A stretch of DNA of 64,000 nucleotides from an uncultured Eubacteriales bacterium (GCA_900316555.1 ONDL01000001.1:1-64000); one strand, 5' to 3'. Shown: positions 37,655-46,390, counted from the first letter of the stretch. Program-made: numbers and translations. The notes: generated by a model not told the origin, from the sequence alone.

Positions 37655-37966
37655 TTAACGCAGAATTGCTTCCGCCGCGTCGAGGACAACCCTGCCGCGG
37701 TTTTTCTCAGCGGTCGCCGAGATATCCGCACACTGCGAGCCTGCCAAGGCTCTGGCTTCCTCAAGCGCCTTTTCCGCCTCAGCCCTTGCCTGCTCCAGCG
37801 ACCTTTCGCACTTCTCGCGGGCAGCCTGTTCGCGCTTTTCAATCAGCGCGGCGGCGTCCTTTTTTGCCTGCGCGGCGCGCTCCTGAGCGTCTGCCTTTGC
37901 CTGTGCCTCACGCTCGCCGCATTCTTCCTCGGCGGCGCGGATAGCGTCCAATATATCCTTAGCCAT
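37655..37966 (-). CDS. V-type ATP synthase subunit G/H (peripheral stalk)
   Basis: A 103-residue, nearly all-helical, Ala/Glu/Lys-rich protein (AKDILDAIRAAEEECGEREA onward) that fits the peripheral-stalk partner of subunit E. It is the first gene of the operon. ATG 37966 follows AAAGGAGA. A longer open frame upstream includes the promoter and is not used. Names vary (NtpF, AtpG, subunit H), so no symbol is given. Confidence 0.85.
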   Translation of the reverse strand: MAKDILDAIRAAEEECGEREAQAKADAQERAAQAKKDAAALIEKREQAAREKCERSLEQARAEAEKALEEARALAGSQCADISATAEKNRGRVVLDAAEAILR

Positions 37967-38035
37967 AGTCTCTCCTTTCCGTAAGATGAAGGATTGCTTA
38001 CGATTAATAATCGTTGACTGACCTATATAACAATA

Positions 38036-38064
38036 AATATACCACATTTTGACGGAGAAATCAA
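38036..38064 (-). promoter_or_regulatory. Promoter of the V-ATPase operon
   Basis: Minus strand TTGATT (38064-38059), 17 nt, TATATT (38041-38036), about 70 nt before the first gene. Confidence 0.65.
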
Positions 38065-38182
38065 TAAAAATATTCATTTTCAACTGTACAAATTCATCAA
38101 AGTGCGGCTATTTTTGACAGTTTTGCAATCCTGATGAAAAAATGTGCATAAACCGATTTTTGACTGAATTATGTCGAAGCGG

Positions 38183-38211
38183 TTGACAGCGAATGCCAAA
38201 CATAATAAAAT
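38183..38211 (+). promoter_or_regulatory. Promoter of the ybaK-RND operon
   Basis: Consensus TTGACA (38183-38188), 17 nt, TAAAAT (38206-38211). Confidence 0.75.
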
Positions 38212-38244
38212 AAAACCAAACCGAAATGTATGGAAGGTAAACAT

Positions 38245-38736
38245 ATGAAAAAAGAGATAAAAACCAACGTCATGCGCCTGCTCGAGCGCGAGGGTGTGGA
38301 TTATATCGCCCACGAGTATCCCCACGGCAAGGAAGCGGTCGACGGCGTGACGGTAGCGTCCCTTTTGGGGCAGGATCCCGCCTGCGTGTTCAAGACTCTG
38401 GTGACAAAGGGACACAGCGGCGGATACTTCGTGTTCGTCGTGCCCGTCGAAAAGGAGCTTGACCTCAAGAAATGCGCTCGCAGCGTGGGTGAGAAGAGCG
38501 TCGAGATGATTCACGTCAGGGACATCACAAAGGTCACGGGATATGTGCGCGGCGGCTGTTCGCCGCTGTGCATGAAGAAGCCTTATCCAACGGTTTTCCA
38601 CGAGAGCGCGGGCAGTATTGACCGCATCATCGTCAGCGCGGGCAAAATCGGCTATCAGATCGACCTTGCGCCCGGGAATCTGCTCAGGCTTTCGAATGGC
38701 ACGCTTGCCGACATCATCAAACAGGAGAGTATATGA
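38245..38736 (+). CDS. ybaK: YbaK-type Cys-tRNA(Pro)/Cys-tRNA(Cys) deacylase
   Basis: Removes cysteine wrongly attached to tRNA-Pro. The whole YbaK/EbsC fold is present in 163 residues: KTNVMRLLEREGVDYIAHEY, VFKTLVTKG with the conserved lysine, and GYVRGGCSPLCMKK, then the C-terminal GYQIDLAPGNLLRL. ATG 38245 has GGAAGG upstream; the ATG at 38230 has none. It overlaps the RND gene by 4 nt (ATGA), an unusual partner. Confidence 0.92.
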   Translation: MKKEIKTNVMRLLEREGVDYIAHEYPHGKEAVDGVTVASLLGQDPACVFKTLVTKGHSGGYFVFVVPVEKELDLKKCARSVGEKSVEMIHVRDITKVTGYVRGGCSPLCMKKPYPTVFHESAGSIDRIIVSAGKIGYQIDLAPGNLLRLSNGTLADIIKQESI

Positions 38737-41700
38737 TTTCAAAATTCAGTGTAAAAAAACCGATGACGATATTCGTTGCGGTGATAATGGTGATCGTGCT
38801 CGGCGTAGTGGCTTTTACGCGAATGACGCCCGATTTGCTGCCGAACATGGACTTGCCCTACGCGATGGTACTGACCACATACGCAGGTCAGACTCCCGAA
38901 ACCGTCGAAAAGGAAGTGACAAAGCCGCTTGAGCAGTCGCTCGCAATAGTCGACGGCGTAAAGCAGCTGACCTCGCAGTCGGCTGAGAACTATTCGCTCC
39001 TTATAATCGAGTTCAACGACGGCACCGACATGAACACCGCGACGGTGGATATGCGTACGTCGATCGACGCCGTAGCCGACGCGTGGAGCGACACGATAGG
39101 CACGCCGTATCTCATCAAGCTCAACCCGAATATGCTGCCCGTCGCGATGACGGCGGTGGACTATGAGGGCAAGGACAGGGGCGAGATCTCGTCATTCGTC
39201 AGCGACGAGCTGATCAACAAGCTCGAGGGCGTTGACGGCGTTGCATCCGTGTCAAAGAAGGGCTTGCTCACCGAGCGCGAGAACATTGTGCTCTCGCAGA
39301 AGAAGCTCGATAAGCTGAACAAAAAAATAACCGCCGCGCTCGACAGCAAGTTTGCCGACGCGGAGGATAAAATCAAGGAAGCGCGTTCCGAGCTCGACAA
39401 GAATGTCGCCGCCGCCGAGGACGGCGCGGGAGTTATCTCGTCCTCACTCGACGAGATTTCGAACCAGCAGGCGCAGCTCGGCGAACAGCTCGCGGACGCT
39501 CAGACTCAGGCGGACGACGGCAAGACAAAGATGCTCTCCGCGAAGATGGAGCTGCTCGATCAGAAGGCAACTCTTGCGCAGACAAAGCAGGTGCTCGAAC
39601 TCAGCTCCAACGCTCTGCTCACGATAAAGGCGGGCTACAACGACCTGCTCAAAACAAAAGCCGAGCTGAGCGACCGCATAGACGCGCTGACGAAGCTCAA
39701 CGACCGCTACATCTCGGCGCTCGAGGAGCTTTTAAGCCCCGAGACGACCCCCGAAAGGCGGCAGGAGCTCAATGACGAGCTAGAGAAAATCGACAGGGAG
39801 CTCGAGCCGTACGGTATAAAGAAGGAAGGGCTGGCGGCTGCTATTGCGGCTGCGAATGCGGCTCTGGCGCAGGCGGATTCCTCTATCGGGGAGCTCAACC
39901 AAAAGCTGCGCGACCTCGGAACGGACTTTGACTCAATCGATAATACGATAAACAGCCTCAGCGAGCAAATCGCGCAGATTAACTCGGGCATTGAACAGAT
40001 AGACGCGGCGATTTCGGGACTTGACGACCAGACTCTGACCGTCAGCCAGGCGCTCGCGACGATAAGTCAGCAGCAGTCGAACGCGGACTTCCAGATGTCC
40101 TCGGCAGTTGCGGCGCTGACCGCGAAGCAGACCGAGGTGACCGCGGCTGCGGCACAGCTCGACGCGGCACAGAAGGAGCTTGACTCCTCGCTCGAGCAGA
40201 TTTCAGAGCAAAAGAAAACCGCTGCGGACGCGGCTGATATGGACGGCAAGGTCACGCTCGACAACGTGTCGGGTATTCTGATGGCTCAGAGCTTTTCGAT
40301 GCCTGCGGGCTATGTCAGCGACGACAACGGCGGCAGGTATCTTGTACGCGTCGGCGACGAGGTTCGTTCGGAACAGGCTCTCAGCGACCTTGTGCTCTTT
40401 GACACGAAAATCGACAGCGTCGGCGTTGTCAGGCTCAGCGACGTTGCCGACGTTTTCATAAGCGACAACTCCGACGAGATCTACGCCAAAATCGACGGCA
40501 ACGACGGCGTTATACTCAGTTTCTCGAAGCAAAGCAACATCGCGACCTCGACCGTCTGCAACAACCTCAACGCCGAGATGCGCGAGCTCGAGGAAAAGTA
40601 CGACGGACTGAAATTCAGAAATCTCTACAGCCAGGGCGACTACATAGCGGTCATCATCGGCAGCGTGCTCCAGAACCTGCTGATGGGCGCGGTCTTGGCG
40701 ATAATCATACTGTTCCTGTTCCTGCGCGACATAAAGCCCACGGTTATCGTCGCGTGCTCGATACCCGTCAGCGTGATTTTCGCGATAGTCATGATGTATA
40801 TCAGCGGCATTTCGCTCAACATGATCTCGCTCTCGGGACTCGCGATAGGTGTCGGAATGCTCGTCGACAACTCGGTCGTCGTAATCGAGAATATCTACCG
40901 CCTGCGCTCAAAGGGAATATCTGCACCCGCTGCGGCGGTGAACGGAGCGCGTCAGGTCGCGGGCGCGATAGCCGCCTCGACACTGACCACGATCTGCGTT
41001 TTCGTCCCGATCGTCTTTGTACAGGGACTTACGCGCCAGCTCTTTGTCGACATGGCGCTCACTATCGGCTATTCGCTGATCGCAAGCCTTATCATCGCGC
41101 TGACATTGGTGCCTGCGATGAGCCAGCGGATGCTCCGCAAAATCCGCGACACAAAGCAGGGCGAGGGAAGGATGCTTCGCACCTACGAGCGCAGCCTGCG
41201 GTTCGTGCTGCGCCACAAGGCCGTTTCAATCATAGTGGTAATCGCGCTGCTCTTCGGCAGCGGACTCGCGGTATTCTCCCGCGGCTTCAGCTTCATGCCC
41301 GAGATGAGCGGCACCGAGGTCTCGGTGAGCGTAACGCTCTCGGACAACGCGACCTTTGACGAGACCGTCGAGGCTGCGGAGAAGGTCAACGAGGCTATGC
41401 TCAAATACGACGAGTTCGAGACAGTCGGCGTTACCGTCGGCGGCTCGATGTCGCTGATGGGAATGTCTTTCGGCGGTTCCTCGGGCGACGCTGGCAGCAT
41501 CACCGCCTACGGCGTGCTCAAGTCCGACGCGACAAAGAAGGGAGCCGAGATCTCGAAGAAGCTCGAGGAGGAGCTTGACGGAATCGGCGAGATAACAATG
41601 GGCGGCTCGACGACCTCGATGTCCTCAATGCTAGGCGACGGCAGCGTCCAGCTCAGGCTTATCGGCGACGACCTGCCAAAAATGCAGGAAGCGGCGAAGG

Positions 41701-42767
41701 ATATCGCGGCTAATATGGAGGAGCTCGACAGCGTTTCGGAGTCCGACAGCGGCATGGGCGCGACTTCTCCCGAAATCAAGGTCACTGTTGACAGAGCGAA
41801 GGCTGCGGCAAAGGGTCTGACCGTCGCTCAGGTGTTCCAGCAGGTCGCGGCGGCCGTAGCAGAGGAAAAGACCTCCGTCACCCTGCGCGGCGAGGACGGA
41901 AAGAATATCGACGTTGTGATCGTCAAGGACGATTCGAACAAGACGACCTCAGACACAGTCGGCAGCATTGACCTCACCTATACGGATTCCGAGGGCAAGG
42001 AGAAAAAGACCTCGCTCTCGTCTGTGGCGGATATCGATGAAGCGGAGACGCTCGACATGATTCGCCGCACCGACCAGAAGCGCAACCTGATTATCTCGGG
42101 CACGGTCGCAGATGGTTACAGCCTGACCGCTGCGACGAACGACGTGCGCTCGATGATGGATTCCTACGACCTGCCCGCGGGCTGCACGGTCGAGTACGAC
42201 GGCTCCGACAAGATGACGATGGAAGCCATGCAGCAGCTCTCGCTCATGCTCTTGCTCGGCGTTGTGATGATTTATCTCATCATGGTTGCGCAGTTCCAGA
42301 GTCTCAAGTCACCGTTCATCATCATGTTCACGATCCCGCTTGCGTTCACGGGCGGCTTCCTCGGACTTCTCGTCACGGGCTTCGACGTCAGCGTAATCTC
42401 GATGATAGGCTTCGTAACGCTTTGCGGCATCATTGTCAACAACGGCATAGTTCTCGTCGACTACATCAACGTCCTGCGGCTCGGCGGCAAGGAAAGGGTA
42501 GAGGCGATCGTCGAGGCAGGCAAGACGCGTATGCGCCCGATATTCATTACGGCTTTGACTACGGTTCTAGGCTTGTCGGTAATGGCTCTCGGCATCGGAA
42601 CGGGCGCTGAGATGATGCAGCCGCTCGCGATAGTATGTATCGGCGGACTGCTCTACGCGACGTTCATGACGCTCTTTGTGATTCCGCTGATTTACGATGC
42701 GTTCAACAAGAGGGAAATGAAGCGTGTTGAGGAAAAGGAGCTTGAGCTTCCGGAAGGCATGATATAA
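38733..42767 (+). CDS. RND-family transporter with a large coiled-coil insertion
   Basis: A resistance-nodulation-division permease of the AcrB/SwrC type, 1344 residues; usual size is about 1030-1070. TM1 is at 12-32, the second membrane block starts near 640, and a third block lies at the C-terminus. TM4 carries GMLVDNSVVVIENIYR (Asp712, with Asn where AcrB has its second Asp), and TM10 has IVNNGIVLVDYIN (Asn where AcrB has Lys), the pattern of Gram-positive SwrC-like members. Between QKKLDKLNKK and KVTLDNVSGI (about 190-503), where the docking subdomain begins in AcrB, there is an extra stretch of about 310 residues rich in Ala, Glu, Gln, Leu and Ser. It is nearly proline-free and predicted coiled coil, with a turn near 335-360 (LLSPETTPERR, LEPYGIKKEG). 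No membrane-fusion protein or outer-membrane gene is adjacent. The substrate is unknown. Confidence 0.9.
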   Translation: MISKFSVKKPMTIFVAVIMVIVLGVVAFTRMTPDLLPNMDLPYAMVLTTYAGQTPETVEKEVTKPLEQSLAIVDGVKQLTSQSAENYSLLIIEFNDGTDMNTATVDMRTSIDAVADAWSDTIGTPYLIKLNPNMLPVAMTAVDYEGKDRGEISSFVSDELINKLEGVDGVASVSKKGLLTERENIVLSQKKLDKLNKKITAALDSKFADAEDKIKEARSELDKNVAAAEDGAGVISSSLDEISNQQAQLGEQLADAQTQADDGKTKMLSAKMELLDQKATLAQTKQVLELSSNALLTIKAGYNDLLKTKAELSDRIDALTKLNDRYISALEELLSPETTPERRQELNDELEKIDRELEPYGIKKEGLAAAIAAANAALAQADSSIGELNQKLRDLGTDFDSIDNTINSLSEQIAQINSGIEQIDAAISGLDDQTLTVSQALATISQQQSNADFQMSSAVAALTAKQTEVTAAAAQLDAAQKELDSSLEQISEQKKTAADAADMDGKVTLDNVSGILMAQSFSMPAGYVSDDNGGRYLVRVGDEVRSEQALSDLVLFDTKIDSVGVVRLSDVADVFISDNSDEIYAKIDGNDGVILSFSKQSNIATSTVCNNLNAEMRELEEKYDGLKFRNLYSQGDYIAVIIGSVLQNLLMGAVLAIIILFLFLRDIKPTVIVACSIPVSVIFAIVMMYISGISLNMISLSGLAIGVGMLVDNSVVVIENIYRLRSKGISAPAAAVNGARQVAGAIAASTLTTICVFVPIVFVQGLTRQLFVDMALTIGYSLIASLIIALTLVPAMSQRMLRKIRDTKQGEGRMLRTYERSLRFVLRHKAVSIIVVIALLFGSGLAVFSRGFSFMPEMSGTEVSVSVTLSDNATFDETVEAAEKVNEAMLKYDEFETVGVTVGGSMSLMGMSFGGSSGDAGSITAYGVLKSDATKKGAEISKKLEEELDGIGEITMGGSTTSMSSMLGDGSVQLRLIGDDLPKMQEAAKDIAANMEELDSVSESDSGMGATSPEIKVTVDRAKAAAKGLTVAQVFQQVAAAVAEEKTSVTLRGEDGKNIDVVIVKDDSNKTTSDTVGSIDLTYTDSEGKEKKTSLSSVADIDEAETLDMIRRTDQKRNLIISGTVADGYSLTAATNDVRSMMDSYDLPAGCTVEYDGSDKMTMEAMQQLSLMLLLGVVMIYLIMVAQFQSLKSPFIIMFTIPLAFTGGFLGLLVTGFDVSVISMIGFVTLCGIIVNNGIVLVDYINVLRLGGKERVEAIVEAGKTRMRPIFITALTTVLGLSVMALGIGTGAEMMQPLAIVCIGGLLYATFMTLFVIPLIYDAFNKREMKRVEEKELELPEGMI

Positions 42768-42771
42768 TATG

Positions 42772-42804
42772 AAAAACGGAGAGCTTTCGCCCTCCGTTTT
42801 TTTA
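42772..42804 (+). terminator. Terminator after the RND gene
   Basis: AAAAACGGAG/CTCCGTTTTT stem with a 10-nt loop, then more Ts. It abuts the stop of the convergent XRE gene. Confidence 0.8.
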
Positions 42805-44319
42805 ATATGGCAGCTGTAATTCCCAGTCCTTAAGCAATTCTCTGAGCTGCGCTTCCTTCTCAATCGGCACTTCGAAATAGATCACCGTGTACTCGTTTAT
42901 CGATACATATGAGATGTTCTGTCCGGTCGTCTCGGTGTAGAACGCGTTGAACGAGAAATCCTGCGTGGTGTATCTCGTTAAATCCTGCGTGGTGTATCTC
43001 GTTGTAAGGCGCGGAGTTGAGCGGATCTTGTTTTTAAGATCGCCGAATGTCTCGAGCGCCGAGAACAGACCTTTTTCCTGAGTAAACTCGTCAAACTCCA
43101 TGAGCATGATGCTGAAGGCGTTGTTTTCGGGGTGCGCTGTCAGGCACGAGGTGATGTAAAGCTCCTCTCTGCCCTTTATTGTGTTATCAACCGTCATTCC
43201 GTGAGCCTCCATGTAATCTGTGAAGCTCTCCGAGGTGATACGTTCGTTTTGAAGGTCGTACAGCACGTTCGCGTTGTTTATAATGAAAGAGAATACCGCG
43301 CAGACGATAATCGCCGTACCTCCCGCGATGATCAGCCGCAGCGCCTTGACGTGCCTTATCACGAGCACGATTCCCGCGGCAGCCACAGCCGCTGCCCACA
43401 GAATCGGCAGCAGGAAGAGAAAGACTCTCAGCGGCTGGTTTTCGGTGATAAAGGTGTTGAGCCAGCCGAAGATGATAGGCGACGCCGGCAGTGTGAAAAA
43501 CGCTGTCACAAAGAGGAAGTCCCTCGCGATACGCAGGATAACGAGCCTTTTGCCGCCTGTCTGATGAGTTTTGCACAGCCTGCGGTCGCGGTAGTGGGGT
43601 GTGGATTTGAGCAGCTTTGAAAGCTCCTCGACGCTTTCGACTTCTCTCTTGTCAACGCACAGCCGCGACTTGTTCTGCATTTTAAGGATAAAATACGCGT
43701 CGGTCTCGGTGATCGAGCGGATATTCGCGTAGAACAGGCTCAGCGGCTCGGCATTTTCCTCCTCGATCTCGAGGTGGTCATAGAAGAACCTCAGCGAGCA
43801 GGGGTGATTTGTGCCGAAGCCCGCTGCTTTTTTCGTGAGGATAATTCCGATGACCATAAGCGTTATTCCCGCCAAAAGACAGAGCAGAGCCGCTATGCCA
43901 TAGCGGTAAATAAAATCCCATGTCGTGTGCTCGAAAGCGTAGCGCGTGTTATATATATTGTATTTGAAGAACAGCATCATGCCGCAGAGAACGCCCAAAA
44001 GCAGCGCGACTGAAATCAGAACCGTTGCCGCAGGATTCCCGACAGAGCGCATTGCAGCACGAATATCTTTTTTCTTTGTAAGAATATTAACCGAGGATAT
44101 CGGCTGCGGAATGCTCTCCGTTTCGGGCTTGCCGAGCAGAGCGTCCACCGTGGTGCCGAAAATCCCGCTGAGCTTGAGCAGCAGATCGACCGAGGGCATA
44201 GTCCTGTCGTTTTCCCACTGGCTCACGCTCTGACGGGTTACGAAGAGCTGATTTGCGAGCGCCTCCTGAGAGAGGCCTTTATCTTTTCTGTGTTGTTGAA
44301 GATTTTGTCCGAAGTTCAT
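42802..44319 (-). CDS. XRE-type regulator fused to a multi-pass membrane sensor
   Basis: A 505-residue one-component regulator. Residues 1-60 are an XRE helix-turn-helix (LSQEALANQLFVTRQSVSQWENDRTMPS region) that binds DNA. Then come two membrane helices (about 98-118 and 138-160), a cytoplasmic stretch of about 90 residues, three more membrane helices (about 258-283, 292-315 and 322-348), and a C-terminal domain of about 155 residues, probably outside. The C-terminal domain contains an in-frame 8-residue duplication (LTRYTTQD). The ligand and target are unknown. It follows a 60-residue membrane protein by 10 nt, the likely co-acting partner. Confidence 0.85.
   Translation of the reverse strand: MNFGQNLQQHRKDKGLSQEALANQLFVTRQSVSQWENDRTMPSVDLLLKLSGIFGTTVDALLGKPETESIPQPISSVNILTKKKDIRAAMRSVGNPAATVLISVALLLGVLCGMMLFFKYNIYNTRYAFEHTTWDFIYRYGIAALLCLLAGITLMVIGIILTKKAAGFGTNHPCSLRFFYDHLEIEEENAEPLSLFYANIRSITETDAYFILKMQNKSRLCVDKREVESVEELSKLLKSTPHYRDRRLCKTHQTGGKRLVILRIARDFLFVTAFFTLPASPIIFGWLNTFITENQPLRVFLFLLPILWAAAVAAAGIVLVIRHVKALRLIIAGGTAIIVCAVFSFIINNANVLYDLQNERITSESFTDYMEAHGMTVDNTIKGREELYITSCLTAHPENNAFSIMLMEFDEFTQEKGLFSALETFGDLKNKIRSTPRLTTRYTTQDLTRYTTQDFSFNAFYTETTGQNISYVSINEYTVIYFEVPIEKEAQLRELLKDWELQLPY
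42956..43003 (-). repeat. Perfect 24-bp tandem duplication inside the XRE gene
   Basis: Two identical head-to-tail units, 42956-42979 and 42980-43003, adding eight residues without changing frame. Confidence 0.9.
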
Positions 44320-44329
44320 GTCTGACGCC

Positions 44330-44512
44330 TCATTTCAAAAGACCGTCTTTGTCGTAGTATTCCTTGTCGACGAATTCGTCCTGATCGTCAAGGTTGTATT
44401 CGCTGTTTTTGAAGAGTCCCGAGCCGAACCTGAACTGCTCGTTGCGGTTCCTCACGAACGCGACGCCGATGATTACGATAATGATGATTAACGGAATAAG
44501 AAGCCATCCCAT
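44330..44512 (-). CDS. 60-residue single-pass membrane protein
   Basis: Starts at ATG 44512 with GGAGGTG 7 nt upstream. One very hydrophobic helix (MGWLLIPLIIIIVIIGVAFV) is followed by a basic turn and then an acidic cytoplasmic-type tail (YNLDDQDEFVDKEYYDKDG). I recognise no family. It is cotranscribed with, and 10 nt upstream of, the membrane-bound XRE regulator, which suggests that it is the regulator's partner or target. Confidence 0.75.
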   Translation of the reverse strand: MGWLLIPLIIIIVIIGVAFVRNRNEQFRFGSGLFKNSEYNLDDQDEFVDKEYYDKDGLLK

Positions 44513-44540
44513 AGGCTCACCTCCCTTAGTTGTTGGCACC

Positions 44541-44569
44541 AGTATAATATTATTCTTCAAAAAAGTAAA
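44541..44569 (-). promoter_or_regulatory. Promoter of the small membrane protein-XRE unit
   Basis: Minus strand TTTACT (44569-44564), 17 nt, TATACT (44546-44541). Confidence 0.6.
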
Positions 44570-44632
44570 GAAAGTATCTCTTTACATAGATTTTATGCGG
44601 GTTTTTGAGGTGTGTAAAGCCCCTGCTGCGGC

Positions 44633-44668
44633 CAAAAAACAACGGAGGTAAGCGCGCGTTTACCTCCG
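44633..44668 (-). terminator. Terminator after the glycosyltransferase gene
   Basis: Minus strand stem CGGAGGTAA/TTACCTCCG with an 8-nt loop, then TTGTTTTTT. The 5' arm includes the stop codon of the gene. Confidence 0.8.
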
Positions 44669-45370
44669 CTTTTTCTTTCTTCTGCCCGCGTTTTTGAAGA
44701 TGACCTTATACAGCCGCCTCGAGTCGTAGACCGTGCGGAAGTGCGAGGTGCCGTTGTCGCCGATGTAAACCGCCTCGATCGGAACCTCCTTTATCGGGAT
44801 CCCCTCTCTGTCAACGTCGATCAGCATCTGCATCTCATATTCATAACGGCTGCCCTCGATTTTGGTCAGCACGGGGATCAGGTCGTGTGTAAAGCCGCGC
44901 AGTCCGCTCTGTGTGTCGTAGATCCTCACGGGCGTGAGTGTGTTCAGAAAAACACGAGTGATGAGGTTTCCGCTCTTGCTGCGAAACGGCGCATCGTGTT
45001 TAAGTCTGCGGCTTCCTATTATAAGCGTCGACGGACATCTTTTCGCGGCGCTTGAAACCCTCAGCGCGTCCGAGGTAAGGTGCTGACCGTCCGCGTCGAC
45101 GGTGACCACGGTGTAGGGCGGCGTGCAGTTCTTGTAAATCCAGCGAAGTCCTGTTTTCAGCGCGATACCCTTGCCCCTGTTTTCCTCGTGGGCGATAACC
45201 TCGTCGGCGCCGTTCGACTTGTCAAAGAGATAGTCGAATTCAGGGTCGCTGCCGTCGTTTACAATAATTACGGTGAAGCCGCTGTTCTTTAAGCCCCTGA
45301 CAACGCCCGTGATTTTTTGATCGGGGTTGTACGCGGGAATCAGCGCGATTTTTGAGTTGTTTTTCAGCAT
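44660..45370 (-). CDS. Glycosyltransferase family 2 (soluble, dolichyl-phosphate-sugar-synthase-like)
   Basis: A GT-A fold glycosyltransferase, 236 residues, with ALIPAYNPD at the N-terminus, IVNDGSDPEF, the DxD metal motif in VDADGQH, and the DTQSGLRGF signature of polyprenyl-phosphate-sugar synthases. It has no membrane helix of its own; the Lys/Arg-rich C-terminus (AGRRKKKRR) could hold it to the membrane surface. The donor and acceptor are unknown. It lies 12 nt after the DNA methyltransferase gene, apparently in its transcript. Confidence 0.85.
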   Translation of the reverse strand: MLKNNSKIALIPAYNPDQKITGVVRGLKNSGFTVIIVNDGSDPEFDYLFDKSNGADEVIAHEENRGKGIALKTGLRWIYKNCTPPYTVVTVDADGQHLTSDALRVSSAAKRCPSTLIIGSRRLKHDAPFRSKSGNLITRVFLNTLTPVRIYDTQSGLRGFTHDLIPVLTKIEGSRYEYEMQMLIDVDREGIPIKEVPIEAVYIGDNGTSHFRTVYDSRRLYKVIFKNAGRRKKKRR

Positions 45371-45382
45371 AGCTATCCTCCG

Positions 45383-46303
45383 TTAACGGATTTTTGCGTT
45401 TCTTTCCCAGAAAACGCCGTCCTCAAAGCCTTGGATTGACTTGTTTGTTTCCGCGTCGCATAGGCGTTTTTCAGCCCACACGCAGTACTGCGGATTTTGC
45501 TCGATGCCCGAGTAGTGCCGTCCGAGCTTTTTGGCTGTCACCGAGGTTGAGCCTGAGCCGAGGAACGGGTCGAATACGGTATCGCCCTCGTTTGATGAGG
45601 CGAGAATCAGCTTTGCGAGCAGCTTTTCGGGCTTCTGAGTCGGGTGAGCGGTGTTCTCGGGCATCGACCAGTACGGAACCGAGATATCGTCCCAGAAGTT
45701 CGAAGCGCCCGTGTTGCGGAAGTTGCCCTCGGCGGTTTCCTCCCAGTCCTTCGGCTTGCCTGCCACCCTGTACGGCGCGATGACCCTGCGGCGGATTTTG
45801 ACCGCGTCGGGGTTGAAGGTGTAGTCCTTTGATTTCGTAACGAACCAGATGTCCTCCATGCTGTTTTTCCAGTTGCGCATGGCTCCTCTGCCTTTTTCGC
45901 GCTGCCAGGTAATCCGGTTCTGAATGTGAAAGCGCTTAGCGAGCGCCTGACCTATGACGATGCTCGATTTCCAGTCGCAGCAGACGTACATGCTGCCGTT
46001 GTCCTTCAGAATCGGCTCGAGCAGGCTCAGCCACCTCTCGGTGTACTCAAGGTAGCTGTCGGCGGTCGTCTCGCGGAAGGTGCTGCCGTGAAAGTCCTTT
46101 GTGAGATTGTACGGCGGGTCGGCGATTATCAGGTCGGCAAAGCTCTTGGGCAGCAGCGGCAAAACCTCAAAGGTATCGCCGAGTATAGTCCTGTCCAGTA
46201 TTTCATCAGCCGCTGCCTTTTCGCGGACGGTCACGCAGCGCCCGAGGTACTCTCTGCCCTCGTCAACGCTGATATCGATAGTCTTGTTTCTTGCGGATTT
46301 CAT
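45383..46303 (-). CDS. Solitary DNA methyltransferase, beta-class motif order
   Basis: A site-specific amino-methyltransferase (N6-adenine or N4-cytosine), 306 residues. The catalytic motif ADPPYNL (62-65) comes before the SAM-binding DPFLGSGS (about 245-252), with the variable target-recognition part between them; this is the beta-class order. No endonuclease gene or second specificity gene is adjacent; the neighbours are a glycosyltransferase and a K+ channel. An orphan methylase used for regulation or replication timing is one explanation. The recognition site cannot be predicted from the sequence. Confidence 0.88.
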   Translation of the reverse strand: MKSARNKTIDISVDEGREYLGRCVTVREKAAADEILDRTILGDTFEVLPLLPKSFADLIIADPPYNLTKDFHGSTFRETTADSYLEYTERWLSLLEPILKDNGSMYVCCDWKSSIVIGQALAKRFHIQNRITWQREKGRGAMRNWKNSMEDIWFVTKSKDYTFNPDAVKIRRRVIAPYRVAGKPKDWEETAEGNFRNTGASNFWDDISVPYWSMPENTAHPTQKPEKLLAKLILASSNEGDTVFDPFLGSGSTSVTAKKLGRHYSGIEQNPQYCVWAEKRLCDAETNKSIQGFEDGVFWERNAKIR

Positions 46304-46324
46304 AGCGTCCTCCTGTATGAAAAT

Positions 46325-46353
46325 ATTCTATCACAAACCACGCCCGATTTCAA
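46325..46353 (-). promoter_or_regulatory. Promoter of the methyltransferase-glycosyltransferase unit
   Basis: Minus strand TTGAAA (46353-46348), 17 nt, TAGAAT (46330-46325), then AGGAGG before the ATG. Confidence 0.7.
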
Positions 46354-46354
46354 C

Positions 46355-46384
46355 AAAAAACGCCGACGGATTTGACCGCCGGCG
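46355..46384 (-). terminator. Terminator after the K+ channel gene
   Basis: Minus strand 9-bp GC-rich stem with one G-U (46384-46376 with 46369-46361), 6-nt loop, six Ts. The T run touches the next -35 box. Confidence 0.75.
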
Positions 46385-46390
46385 CCTTTA

